Below, piece by piece: positions 32,288 to 41,617 of a stretch of 56,212 bases of DNA. Every line of letters starts with the position of its first letter. Positions within the stretch are counted from its first letter, which is position 1. The notes beneath the pieces are model-generated. The model saw only the letters and a list, made by a program, of their open reading frames with translations. It made no database searches and was not told the origin of the DNA. The DNA is from DASQFI01 sp035633215. GTDB lineage: Bacteria > Acidobacteriota > Vicinamibacteria > Vicinamibacterales > SCN-69-37. The position numbers were made by a program, and so were the translations under genes. The stretch lies in contig DASQFI010000004.1 of NCBI GenBank assembly GCA_035633215.1, forward strand, positions 1 to 56,212, written 5' to 3'.

Positions 32288-32970
32288 GGCTCTCTCTCCA
32301 GCAAATCCGGGCGCCGGTCTTTCGTGCGGCGCACCCGCGCTTCCGCGCGCCAACGCTCGATCTCCGCGTGATTGCCGGACACCAGCACGTCCGGCACGGC
32401 CAGCCCGCGGAACACCGCCGGCCGCGTGTAGTGCGGATGATCGAGCAGTCCATCCGCAAACGATTCCGTGACGACTGACTCGGCGTCGCCGACGACGCCG
32501 GGCACGAACCGCCCCACCGCGTCGATCAACACGAGCGCCGGCAACTCGCCGCCGCTCAACACGTAATCGCCGATCGAAATCTCGTCGGTCACGAGGGCCT
32601 CGCTCACCCGCTCGTCCACGCCCTCGTACCGCCCGCAGATCACGACGATGCGCTCGAGCCGGCTCAACCGCATCGCCAGGTCGTTCGTGAGCGGCTGTCC
32701 CTGCGGCGACATCAGCACGACCGGCGTCGGCGCCGTTTGATCCGCGACGGCCGCTTCCACCGCGCGGAACAGCGGCTCGGGCTTCATCACCATGCCAGGC
32801 CCGCCGCCGTACGGCACATCGTCGACCGTGCGGTGCCGATCGTCGGTGTGGTCCCGCAGGTCGCGCACCCGGATGTCGAGCACCCCGCGCGTTCGCGCGC
32901 GCCCGACAACGCCCTCGGCGAGCGCCGCTTCCACCATCGCCGGGAAGATCGTGATGACGTCGATTCTCAT
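32284..32970 (-). CDS. trmD: tRNA (guanine-N1-)-methyltransferase
   Basis: 228 aa from the ATG at 32970 (codons TTG, ATG, ATG precede the RIDVITIFP motif; the third is chosen). Methylates G37 of tRNAs. Knot-fold motifs: VDDVPYGGGPGMVMKPEP, VVLMSPQGQPL, VICGRYEGVDERV, DEISIGDYVLSGGELPA and the closing HPHYTRPA with NHAEIERWR. Translationally coupled to rplS. A 180-bp gap with a dispersed repeat separates it from rimM. Confidence 0.95.
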   Translation of the reverse strand: MRIDVITIFPAMVEAALAEGVVGRARTRGVLDIRVRDLRDHTDDRHRTVDDVPYGGGPGMVMKPEPLFRAVEAAVADQTAPTPVVLMSPQGQPLTNDLAMRLSRLERIVVICGRYEGVDERVSEALVTDEISIGDYVLSGGELPALVLIDAVGRFVPGVVGDAESVVTESFADGLLDHPHYTRPAVFRGLAVPDVLVSGNHAEIERWRAEARVRRTKDRRPDLLEREP

Positions 32971-32976
32971 CATCAA

Positions 32977-33125
32977 TCCGGGGGGCTTCGCCCCCGCGGA
33001 CCCCCTTTGTTACACGCTCCCGCCTTCGCCAAGGCTACGGCGGGTCTCGCCGTAGTCGGCTTCGCCGACGAAGGCGGACGCTCGCGGGGACCCCGAACGC
33101 CCCGCGCCGCTCGCGTGGCTCACTC
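32977..33125. repeat. GC-rich dispersed repeat, copy 1 (trmD-rimM gap)
   Basis: Contains CGGGGGGCTTCGCCCCCGCGGACCCCC, then a hairpin-rich CGCCTTCGCCAAGGCTACGG...CCGACGAAGGCGG block, then GGACGCTCGCGGGGACCCC. The outer modules recur at 35700-35760 upstream of ffh. The inner block is the kind of sequence that yields AFAKATAG-type translations seen repeatedly in Acidobacteriota genomes. It interrupts an operon that elsewhere has almost no gaps. Confidence 0.65.
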
Positions 33126-33150
33126 GCTCACGCTTGTTCGCGACCTTCCG

Positions 33151-33693
33151 CTACCGATTCAGATCGATCAGCCCGTCAGGGGCGTCAATCACGATCCGCT
33201 TGCCAGTGACGTCGACTTCCCGGCAGATGTCCTCAGCGAGCGGGACCAGCACTTCCCCTGTCGCGGACCGGACCGCCAGCAGCGGTGTTCCGGCGTCGAG
33301 CTGCACGCGCTCGACGGTGCCAACCAACTGGCCGGCCGCGGTCGTCACGCGACATCCGATCAGGTCGTGCACGTAAAACGCGCCGGGCGCCGTAGGCTGC
33401 AGCGCGTCGGCCGGAATTCTCAGCTCCTGCCCTCGAAGGGCTTCCGCCGCGTCAATCGTCGTGACGCCCGCGAACCCCACGATCCAGCGTCCGTCCTGCT
33501 CCCGACCCGCGATCACGTCGAGCGGTGCCGCATGACCATCGCGCAGGACGTGGAGCGCGGCGCCAGGTCTGAATCGCTCGTGCCCGAAATCGGTGTCCGG
33601 CGCGACGACGACATGGCCCCGGTTGCCGTGGGGACGAACGACCCGGCCGACGGTGACCATGGATTCCCAGGCGCGGTCCGCCACCTCCGCCAT
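33151..33693 (-). CDS. rimM: 16S rRNA processing protein RimM
   Basis: 180 aa; an internal ATG (VTVGRVVRPHG follows) about 13 codons in is the alternative start. N-terminal RimM domain (VGRVVRPHGNRGHVVV, ALHVLRDG..PLDVI, IVGFAGVTTIDAAEALRGQ) and PRC-barrel C-domain (FYVHDLIGCRV, VGTVERVQLD, LVPLAEDICREVDV). It helps 30S maturation by binding S19. Standard position between khpA and trmD. Confidence 0.93.
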   Translation of the reverse strand: MAEVADRAWESMVTVGRVVRPHGNRGHVVVAPDTDFGHERFRPGAALHVLRDGHAAPLDVIAGREQDGRWIVGFAGVTTIDAAEALRGQELRIPADALQPTAPGAFYVHDLIGCRVTTAAGQLVGTVERVQLDAGTPLLAVRSATGEVLVPLAEDICREVDVTGKRIVIDAPDGLIDLNR

Positions 33694-33711
33694 CTCGATC
33701 AGGGCAACCTG

Positions 33712-33954
33712 CTATTCGTCTCTGAAATCCACCACGACGCGCTGGCCCTCGAGCTCGCCGGCCGCGGCGGCGAGCGTGCGGACGGCGGCCGCCGTGCGTC
33801 CCTGCCGGCCGATGATGCGACCCAGCTCGCCGGGCGCCATCGACAACTCGACGATGACCTGCCCGCGGCGCTCGGACTCCGTGACGTTGACGGCGTCGGG
33901 CCGGCCCGCGAGCGTGCGGGCGACCACGAGCACCACATCGCCGGCCCGGCTCAC
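33712..33954 (-). CDS. khpA: KH-domain RNA-binding protein KhpA
   Basis: 80 aa: a single KH domain with the GRIIGRQGRTA loop (GxxG, about 45-55) after LVVARTLAGRPDAVNVTE. In firmicutes KhpA works with KhpB in cell-division control. Its place between rpsP and rimM is the conserved one. The start overlaps the rpsP stop by 4 bp. Confidence 0.93.
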   Translation of the reverse strand: MSRAGDVVLVVARTLAGRPDAVNVTESERRGQVIVELSMAPGELGRIIGRQGRTAAAVRTLAAAAGELEGQRVVVDFRDE

Positions 33955-34211
33955 GACGCGGCCTGTTCGACCGGCGGTGGCGGCATCCGATCGACGAGCG
34001 TCCGCACCGTGTCGGACGCCTTCGCGCCCGCCTTCAGCCAGTGCGCGAGCCGCTCCCGATCGATCGTGAGCTTCTCGGGCTTGGTCCGCGGGTTGTACGA
34101 CCCGAGCACCTCGACGAAGCGCCCCTCACGCGCCGACCGGCTTTCCGTGACGACCACGCGGTAGAACGGCCGGTTCTTCGACCCCGCTCGCCGCAAACGT
34201 ATCGCTAACAT
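33951..34211 (-). CDS. rpsP: 30S ribosomal protein S16
   Basis: 86 aa: IRLRRAGSKNRPFYRVVV, VEVLGSYNPRTKPEKLTIDRERLAHWLKAGAK (continuous S16 signature), and DTVRTLVDR. The C-terminus is slightly longer than the minimum. First gene after the heptamer repeat that separates the block from ffh. Confidence 0.96.
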   Translation of the reverse strand: MLAIRLRRAGSKNRPFYRVVVTESRSAREGRFVEVLGSYNPRTKPEKLTIDRERLAHWLKAGAKASDTVRTLVDRMPPPPVEQAAS

Positions 34212-34239
34212 GTCACCCCCAAAGGCACTACCGATTGTT

Positions 34240-34323
34240 AACTGAGAACTTAGAACTTTGAACTTAGAACTAAACCCGGAAGCCCGGAACCGACAAGCGC
34301 TTTCAAGTTCTAAGTTCTGAGTT

Positions 34324-34338
<15 letters not shown>
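34240..34338. repeat. inverted heptamer-repeat element, AGAACTT/AAGTTCT family
   Basis: The left arm (34240-34272) is AGAACTT/TGAACTT-type words; the right arm (34304-34337) is AAGTTCT, AAGTTCT, GAGTTCT, AAGTTCT, AAGTTT. Together they form a large imperfect palindrome with a 31-bp centre. The right arm encodes the last four codons and the stop of ffh (stop at 34324-34326). Period 7 as in the other families, but a different word. Confidence 0.8.
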
Positions 34339-35685
<1,347 letters not shown>

Positions 35686-35696
35686 GGCGGACGAAC

Positions 35697-35825
35697 CAAA
35701 ACCCGGGGGACTGCGTCCCGCCGGACCCCCTCACGCCGTCGCTCGCGGGGACCCCTTCCATCCCCGCTCCGCTCCGGCGGGGCGCGCCAGATGGCGCGCC
35801 GAAACCACCCGTCGCCTCTAACCGG
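35697..35825. repeat. GC-rich dispersed repeat, copy 2 (ribBA-ffh gap)
   Basis: CCGGGGGACTGCGTCCCGCCGGACCCCCT followed by CGCTCGCGGGGACCCC parallels the outer modules of the 32977-33125 element. The rest (CCCCGCTCCGCTCCGGCGGGG, then GGCGCGCCAGATGGCGCGCC) forms two further hairpins. It makes up most of the 224-bp gap between ribBA and ffh. Confidence 0.6.
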
Positions 35826-35909
35826 CGCCAGCGCAAACAGTTATGGTAGCCGATTCGGAGGCCCGCACGCCAGGAAGCTGGGAAGCCGCGAAGCCAAGGA
35901 ACTCGGCGT

Positions 35910-37184
35910 TCAGACCGAATTCAGCGTGTGGCCCAGCTTGTCCTTCTTGGTCTTGAGGTACCGCCGGTTGAACTCGGTCGAGGGCGTGATTTCGAGCGGA
36001 AGCGACTCGACCACGGACAGCCCGTACCCTTCGAGGCCGATGAACTTCCTCGGATTGTTCGTGAGCAGCCGCATCGTCCGCACGCCGAGATGCCGCAGAA
36101 TCTGGGCGCCGATCCCGTAGTCGCGCTGATCGGGCTTGAAGCCGAGCCGTTCGTTCGCTTCGACCGTGTCGAGCCCCTGGTCCTGCAACTCGTACGCGCG
36201 AATCTTGTTGGCGAGCCCGATGCCGCGCCCTTCCTGGTGGAGATACAGGAGGACGCCCCGCCCTTCGAGCGCAATTCGCTTCATCGCCGCGTCGAGCTGA
36301 TTTCCGCAGTCGCAGCGCATCGAGTGGAACACGTCGCCGGTGAGGCACTTCGAGTGAACGCGCACGACCACGTTCGCGCCGTCGCTGATGTCACCGCGCA
36401 CGAGCGCGACGTGCGTCTGGCCGTCCAGCAGGCTCTCGTACGCGTGGATGGCAAAGGTGCCGTAGTCGGTCGGGAGAGTCGCCTTCGCGACGGGCCGCAC
36501 CATGCTCTCGGTCCGCATGCGATAGCGGATGAGATCGGCGATCGTGATCATCACCAGGGCGTGCTTGCGGGCGAACTTCGCGAGCCCGGGCACACGCGCC
36601 ATGGTGCCGTCGGCGTTCATGACTTCGCAGATCACGCCGGCGGCCGGCAGGCCCGCGATGCGTGCAAGATCCACGGCGGCTTCCGTGTGCCCCGCGCGGA
36701 CGAGCACGCCGCCCGAGCGTGCTCGCAGCGGAAACACGTGGCCAGGCCGGGCGAGATCGCGCGGTCCGGCGTCCGGGGCAATGGCCGTCCGGATCGTCAA
36801 CGCGCGATCGGCGGCCGAGACGCCGGTCGTCGTGCCAGCCTTCGCGTCGATCGACACGCACATCGCCGTGTCTCGCCGCGACGAGTTCTCTGATACTTCG
36901 AGCGGAATGTCGAGGTGGTCGAGCCGCTCGGGCGTCATCGCCAGACAGACGAGCCCGCGGCCGTGCGTGACCATGAAGTTGATGGCTTCCGGCGTCACCG
37001 CCGAGGCCGCCATCGTGAGGTCGCCCTCGTTCTCGCGATCTTCGTCGTCGACGACGATGATCGTCCGGCCGGCGCGAATGGCCTCGATCGCCTCGTCGAC
37101 CGTCGCGAAGGGAGACTTGTGCTTCCGCCCCTTTGCCAGGTGCAGTGATGCCGTCATCTGTTTTCCCTGCTTCGCTCGTTTCAT
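35910..37184 (-). CDS. ribBA: bifunctional 3,4-dihydroxy-2-butanone 4-phosphate synthase / GTP cyclohydrolase II
   Basis: 424 aa; the ATG overlaps the ribE stop (ATGA). N-terminal RibB domain about 25-220 (VVDDEDRENEGDLTMAA, RGLVCLAMTPERLDHL, GHVFPLRA..GGVL.R.GHTEA). C-terminal RibA domain about 225-420, with zinc-binding CLTGDVFHSMRCDCGNQL, LYLHQEGRGIGLANKIRAY and LLTNNPRK. It provides both precursors that enter riboflavin synthesis. Downstream of ribD and ribE; ribH is not in this window. Confidence 0.95.
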   Translation of the reverse strand: MKRAKQGKQMTASLHLAKGRKHKSPFATVDEAIEAIRAGRTIIVVDDEDRENEGDLTMAASAVTPEAINFMVTHGRGLVCLAMTPERLDHLDIPLEVSENSSRRDTAMCVSIDAKAGTTTGVSAADRALTIRTAIAPDAGPRDLARPGHVFPLRARSGGVLVRAGHTEAAVDLARIAGLPAAGVICEVMNADGTMARVPGLAKFARKHALVMITIADLIRYRMRTESMVRPVAKATLPTDYGTFAIHAYESLLDGQTHVALVRGDISDGANVVVRVHSKCLTGDVFHSMRCDCGNQLDAAMKRIALEGRGVLLYLHQEGRGIGLANKIRAYELQDQGLDTVEANERLGFKPDQRDYGIGAQILRHLGVRTMRLLTNNPRKFIGLEGYGLSVVESLPLEITPSTEFNRRYLKTKKDKLGHTLNSV

Positions 37185-37798
37185 GATTGCGGCGGACGCC
37201 CCACGGCCGCCATGCGATCGGCGACCAGCCGCGCGACGTACTTGCCGATGACGTCGGCTTCGAGATTCACGGCGTCGCCGGATCGCGTCTCCCGCAGCGC
37301 CGTTTCGGCGAGCGTAAATGGGACGATCTGCACGCCAACCCGGTTGTCCGACAGCTGCGCCACGGTCAGGCTGATCCCGTCAATCGCGATCGAACCCTTG
37401 TGCACGATCAGCGGCATCAGGTGTTCCGGCGGTTCAACCTCGAGCCAGTGGCACTCGGCGTCCGCCCGAATCACCGACACTCGTCCGACGCCGTCCACGT
37501 GTCCGAGCACGAAGTGCCCGCCGAACCGGCCGTCCGCGCGGAGGGGCCGTTCCAGGTTCAACAGGCGACCCTCGACCGCGGTGAGCAGCGTCGTGACGCG
37601 AAGCGTCTCGGGCGACACGATGGCCGAGAAGCCGGAACGATCGCACGAAGAAACGGTGAGACACACTCCGCTCACGGCGACGCTCTCGCCGGCTTTGAGC
37701 TCGGCGCCGAGCGCCGTCGCGACTCGCACGACCCGCCCTGACGGCGTCGCATGGATGCGCTCCACGCGTCCGGTGGCTTCAATCAGTCCCGTGAACAT
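37181..37798 (-). CDS. ribE: riboflavin synthase alpha subunit
   Basis: 205 aa with two lumazine-binding repeats: MFTGLIEATGRVERI...ESVAVSGVCLTV (about 1-95), and FGGHFVLGHVDGVGRV ...GSIAIDGISLTV (about 96-190). Dismutates 6,7-dimethyl-8-ribityllumazine to riboflavin. Overlaps ribD by 20 bp and ribBA by 4 bp. Confidence 0.94.
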   Translation of the reverse strand: MFTGLIEATGRVERIHATPSGRVVRVATALGAELKAGESVAVSGVCLTVSSCDRSGFSAIVSPETLRVTTLLTAVEGRLLNLERPLRADGRFGGHFVLGHVDGVGRVSVIRADAECHWLEVEPPEHLMPLIVHKGSIAIDGISLTVAQLSDNRVGVQIVPFTLAETALRETRSGDAVNLEADVIGKYVARLVADRMAAVGRPPQS

Positions 37799-38852
37799 CG
37801 AACTCCATCAACACGTCGTCGCCGAGCTTGATCCTGCGCGGTTCCCCGGCATCCAGCCCGGCGCGACAGACGGCCGGCACGCCCGTGCCGAGCGTCGTCG
37901 GCGTCGTGATCCACTGCAGCCGGTCGACCAGATGAGCCTCCAGAAACGCCTGTTGCAGCGTGGGTCCGCCCTCGACGAGGAGGGACAGGATCTGGCGCTC
38001 CGCCAAGGTGCCGAGCACCGATCTCAGTGGGGCATCGCCGCTCAGGTCGATTGTGACGCCCTGCCGCTCGAGGCTGGCGAGGTGCGCCGCCTGAGTCCGG
38101 GCGGCCGCCTCCGAGACGATCATTATGACCGGCCCGGCCGACAGGGTCGAGAAAACCCCCGATTTTGCTGGGATTCTTGCGCGCCGGTCGAACAGCACCC
38201 GTGTCAGGGGACGTTCTCGATAAACGCCTCGCGGTGTCAGGAGGGGGTCGTCGGCCACCACCGTTCCGGACCCAACCGCGATCGCATCCACCTCCGCGCG
38301 CTGCCGATGAAAGTACCGATCGGCCGCCGGGCCGGTGAGTTTCACGCGGGAAGCGGCGCGGCCGACGAATCCATCCGCGGAAACCGCGGTCTTGAGGATC
38401 ACGAATGGCCGATGACGGCCGATCCAGGTGAAGAAAAACGCGTTCAGCGCGCGGGCGCGGTCGCGCTCGACGTCGAGGACCACTTCCGCGCCGTGGGCGC
38501 GCAGGAACTCGGTGCCGCGCCCGGCGACTTTGGGATTCGGATCCTGAACGGCCGCCACGACGCGAGCGATGCCCGCCGCGGCGATCCGTTCGACGCACGG
38601 TCCCGTTCGGCCGGCGTGCGCGCACGGTTCGAGCGTGCAATAGAGCGTCGCGCCGCGGGCGCGGGGACCGGCAACGTCGAGCGCCACAATCTCCGCGTGC
38701 GGACGTCCGGCGGCCAGATGCGCGCCCTGACCGACGACGATGCCGTCCGGCGACACGACGACCGCTCCCACGATCGGATTCGGACTCGTCCGGCCCCGGC
38801 CGCGCTCCGCCAGGAAGAGCGCGCGGTCCATGAACACGGCGTCGTCGGTCAT
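37779..38852 (-). CDS. ribD: bifunctional deaminase/reductase RibD
   Basis: 357 aa. N-terminal CMP/dCMP-type deaminase with zinc ligands HAE (about 53-55) and PCAHAGRTGPC (about 76-86); NPKVAGRG closes it. The C-terminal reductase domain (about 145-357) shows FVILKTAVSADGFVG and GGPTLQQAFLEA. Catalyses two consecutive steps of riboflavin synthesis. The start overlaps the ftsY stop by 4 bp. Confidence 0.94.
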   Translation of the reverse strand: MTDDAVFMDRALFLAERGRGRTSPNPIVGAVVVSPDGIVVGQGAHLAAGRPHAEIVALDVAGPRARGATLYCTLEPCAHAGRTGPCVERIAAAGIARVVAAVQDPNPKVAGRGTEFLRAHGAEVVLDVERDRARALNAFFFTWIGRHRPFVILKTAVSADGFVGRAASRVKLTGPAADRYFHRQRAEVDAIAVGSGTVVADDPLLTPRGVYRERPLTRVLFDRRARIPAKSGVFSTLSAGPVIMIVSEAAARTQAAHLASLERQGVTIDLSGDAPLRSVLGTLAERQILSLLVEGGPTLQQAFLEAHLVDRLQWITTPTTLGTGVPAVCRAGLDAGEPRRIKLGDDVLMEFDVHGTD

Positions 38853-39778
38853 TTGTCGGTGAACAGCGCGTCCACGTACGCGCCGGCGTCGAACGGCACC
38901 AGGTCGTCGATCGCTTCGCCGACGCCCAGATATCGAATGGGCAGCTTGAGCTCGTGCGCGATCGCCACGGCCACGCCACCCTTGGCCGTGCCGTCGAGTT
39001 TCGTGAGGACGATCCCGTTCGCGCCGCTCGCGGACATGAATTCGCGCGCCTGCACAAGTCCGTTCTGACCGACGGTCGCGTCCAGGACGAGCAGCACTTC
39101 GTGCGGCGCGCCCTCGACCTCGCGGCCCACGACCCGCCGGATCTTGTCGAGCTCGGCCATCAGGTTCGTGCGCGTGTGCAGCCGGCCGGCCGTGTCGACG
39201 ATGACGACATCGCGTCCGCGCGCTTTCGCGGCGGCCACGGCATCGAAAGTCACCGCCGCGGGATCGGCGCCCGATTGCGCGCGGATGAAATCGACGTGGG
39301 CGCGCTCAACCCACACCGCCAGCTGCTCCACCGCCGCGGCGCGGAACGTGTCCGCGGCGCAAACGAGGACCGATTGCCCGTTCGACTGATGCCAGTGCGC
39401 GAGCTTGCCGACGGTCGTCGTCTTGCCGGTGCCGTTCACGCCGACGACGAGAAGGACCTGTGGCCGTGAGGTGGCCGCCGGCGCCGGTGTGACCTCTGTG
39501 AGGATCCGGCGCATTTCGCGGCCGACGCGAGCACCCAGAGTCCCGTTCGAGTCGGCGCGCACCGCGTCGAGAATCCGCCCGGTCGCGGGCAGCCCCACGT
39601 CGGCCGCGATCAACGCGTCTTCAAGGGCCTCGAGGCTTTCGAGCCGTTCGACTCCAACGGCGCGACCGCCCGGCTCCGTCGCCGTTGCCGATCCGACTGT
39701 GTCGGTCTCACCCAGCCGTTCCCGAATCTGCCGCGCGGTCTTTGCCAGGCCGTCACGAATTCGTTCAAACCATGTCAT
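38849..39778 (-). CDS. ftsY: SRP receptor FtsY
   Basis: 309 aa from the ATG at 39778 (MTWFERIRDGL); the 14 extra codons upstream translate the palindrome at 39779-39877. NG domain only, without the acidic A domain: GVNGTGKTTTVGKLA (about 113-127), AADTFRAAAVEQL, DTAGRLHTRTNLMAEL, TKLDGTAKGG, YLGVGEAIDDLVPF. Membrane-associated partner of Ffh. The start codon follows the palindrome directly, so no Shine-Dalgarno is present. Confidence 0.95.
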   Translation of the reverse strand: MTWFERIRDGLAKTARQIRERLGETDTVGSATATEPGGRAVGVERLESLEALEDALIAADVGLPATGRILDAVRADSNGTLGARVGREMRRILTEVTPAPAATSRPQVLLVVGVNGTGKTTTVGKLAHWHQSNGQSVLVCAADTFRAAAVEQLAVWVERAHVDFIRAQSGADPAAVTFDAVAAAKARGRDVVIVDTAGRLHTRTNLMAELDKIRRVVGREVEGAPHEVLLVLDATVGQNGLVQAREFMSASGANGIVLTKLDGTAKGGVAVAIAHELKLPIRYLGVGEAIDDLVPFDAGAYVDALFTDK

Positions 39779-39877
39779 GGGGTCAGGTCTTGGATTGCAA
39801 CATTTCCGGCCACGTTTCAATTGTGCAAGACAGAATTGTGGGTCACCGAGAAATGTTGCAATCCAAGACCTGACCCC
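39779..39877. repeat. 99-bp palindrome filling the gpsA-ftsY junction
   Basis: Perfect 28-bp inverted arms (39779-39806 and 39850-39877) with ends GGGGTCAGGTCTTGG...CCAAGACCTGACCCC and a 43-bp centre. GGGGTCAGGTCTTG-type ends are typical of REP elements associated with IS200/IS605-like RAYT transposases. The element lies exactly between the gpsA stop (39878-39880) and the ftsY ATG (39776-39778), with no spare bases. Confidence 0.85.
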
Positions 39878-40903
39878 TCAGACCGCCTGCACGTCGGCCT
39901 CGTCGCGCTGCGGGCGCAGCATCAGATGGCCGACCGCGTCGCGCGCGGTCTTCTGTCCGGCGAGCACTTCGGCCATTTGCGCCGCAATCGGCAGCTCGAC
40001 CTGGTGGCGCTCTCCGAGCGAGAGCGCCGCGGTCGTCGTTCGTACGCCTTCGGCCACCATCTTCGTGCCGGACAGAATCTCGTCGAGCGTTCGTCCCTGG
40101 CCGAGCTCCAGCCCGACGCGTCGATTGCGGCTGAGCGAGCCCGTGCAAGTCAGGACGAGATCGCCCAGACCGCTCAGGCCGGCCAGCGTCTCACGGCGTC
40201 CGCCCATCGCGCATGCCAGACGCGAGATCTCGGCAAGGCCTCGCGTGATGAGCGCCGAGAGCGCGTTGTGGCCCAGGTGCAGCGATTCGACCACGCCCGC
40301 CGCGATCGCGATCGTGTTCTTGAGCGCCGCGCCGACCTCGACGCCGACGACGTCGTCGGAGCCGTACACGCGGAGCGCCCGCCCGCGGAATTCATGCTGG
40401 ACGGACGGCACGGCCTCCCGGTCGGTCGACGCGGCGACGAGCGCGGTCGGCAGACGACGGGCGACTTCCATCGCGAAGCTCGGTCCGGAAAGTACTACAA
40501 CGGGATGTTTACCGTGCGTCTCCCCGGTAATCACTTCCGACATCCGCTGCAGCGTGTCGGTCTCGAATCCCTTCGTCGCGCTCACGAGAATCGCGTCGCG
40601 CTCGATGTGCGGCGCCGCCGCGCGCACGACCGCGCGAAGTCCGTGGGACGGCACGGCGACCACCACGTAGCACGCGCCCGCCAGCGCGTCCTCGAGCGAC
40701 AGCGCGAGCCGAACCGGCGCCGGAAGCTGGATATCAGGCAGGTAGGTCGGGTTGCACCTGCGCGCGATCATCGCGTCGAGGAGCGCCGGGTCGCGCCCCC
40801 ACAGCGCGACGTCGTGTCCCTCGTTGCCGAGATGAATGGCGAGGGCCGTCCCCCAACTGCCGGCACCCAGCACGGCCGCTTGACGAGTCGGGTCCGATCG
40901 CAT
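39878..40903 (-). CDS. gpsA: NAD(P)+-dependent glycerol-3-phosphate dehydrogenase
   Basis: 341 aa. N-terminal Rossmann loop AVLGAGSWGTALAIHL (about 10-25), VVAVPSHGLRAVV, SATKGFETDTLQRMSEV, VLSGPSFAMEVARRLPTA, and the C-terminal LKNTIAIAAGVVESLHLGHNALSALITRGLAEI with the catalytic Lys. Makes sn-glycerol 3-phosphate for phospholipids. TAGAAT lies nine bases before the ATG on the minus strand, next to the palindrome at 40916-41021; a GAGG also lies in that interval. Confidence 0.95.
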   Translation of the reverse strand: MRSDPTRQAAVLGAGSWGTALAIHLGNEGHDVALWGRDPALLDAMIARRCNPTYLPDIQLPAPVRLALSLEDALAGACYVVVAVPSHGLRAVVRAAAPHIERDAILVSATKGFETDTLQRMSEVITGETHGKHPVVVLSGPSFAMEVARRLPTALVAASTDREAVPSVQHEFRGRALRVYGSDDVVGVEVGAALKNTIAIAAGVVESLHLGHNALSALITRGLAEISRLACAMGGRRETLAGLSGLGDLVLTCTGSLSRNRRVGLELGQGRTLDEILSGTKMVAEGVRTTTAALSLGERHQVELPIAAQMAEVLAGQKTARDAVGHLMLRPQRDEADVQAV

Positions 40904-40915
40904 GCAGCCTCAATT

Positions 40916-41021
40916 CTAGAGCCGTTCTCACTTCCTCATAGAGCAAGACCGACATAGATCGCGAGACTTGCGGCCGAGGCCTGTCGATTGGCTCGCTACA
41001 GGAAAGTGCGAACGGCTCTAG
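40916..41021. repeat. 106-bp palindromic element (CTAGAGCCGTTC ends)
   Basis: Arms 40916-40936 and 41000-41021 pair with one bulge and one mismatch (CTAGAGCCGTTCTCACTTCCT against AGGAAAGTGCGAACGGCTCTAG). The centre also pairs weakly. Ends resemble those of the element at 16611-16715 (CTAGTGCCGTTC). It fills the thpR-gpsA gap and supplies the thpR stop codon (41018-41020). Confidence 0.75.
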
Positions 41022-41614
41022 TCCTGCCCGCCGGGCGACGGACGCAGCGCGACATCCCGCACGGCGTCGTAGCGCGGCGCAGGGCCGGAAAGATCACTGT
41101 GGTACAGCGTCACCCTCTCGACGCGCCAACGGATCGGCGCCACTGTGAGGCGCGCGAGCCGCTCGGTGACTCGCCGGGCCCGGTGCTGTTCTCCATCGCG
41201 CACGCGTGCCAGCGTGAGATGCGGCGAGAACGGCCTGTTCTCGATCGAAACGCCCGCGGCAGTGAGGCGTCGCCCCAGCTGGCGATGGATGTCCGCCAGG
41301 GCGTCGCGTCCCTGCTCGACCGCCACCCAGAACACACGCGGGGGTCCCGCTGGCGGAAACGCGCCGAGATGTCCGAGCGCGACGTCGAACGGCGCGGCCG
41401 GCAGGGTCTCGCCGAGTTGCGCGAGCACTTCAGCTTCGCGCGCCTCGTCCAGGCTGCCGAGAAAGTGCATCGTCAAGTGGATGTTGGGGGCTTTGGTGAA
41501 TCGAAGCGCCCGGCCCGCCTCCGCTGCCTCACGTTCCACATCAGCGAGCAGCTCCGCAAGCGCTCTCCGCGCGTCTCCGTCCGGGGCGACGGCGAGAAAT
41601 GACCTCCGAGGCAT
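41018..41614 (-). CDS. thpR: RNA 2',3'-cyclic phosphodiesterase (2H family)
   Basis: 198 aa. Two HxTx motifs define the 2H phosphoesterase: HLTMHFLG (about 50-57) and HLTLARV (about 133-139). Also FLAVAPDGDARRAL at the N-terminus and FSPHLTL. Hydrolyses or ligates 2',5'-linked RNA ends. The stop codon lies in the palindrome to its 3' side; the start is 3 bp from the cinA stop. Confidence 0.92.
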   Translation of the reverse strand: MPRRSFLAVAPDGDARRALAELLADVEREAAEAGRALRFTKAPNIHLTMHFLGSLDEAREAEVLAQLGETLPAAPFDVALGHLGAFPPAGPPRVFWVAVEQGRDALADIHRQLGRRLTAAGVSIENRPFSPHLTLARVRDGEQHRARRVTERLARLTVAPIRWRVERVTLYHSDLSGPAPRYDAVRDVALRPSPGGQD

Positions 41615-41617
41615 GTT

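Noticed and set aside
37212..39068. 618-codon plus-strand frame opposite ribE-ribD-ftsY
   Set aside because: Shadow of three conserved enzymes; low-complexity composition.
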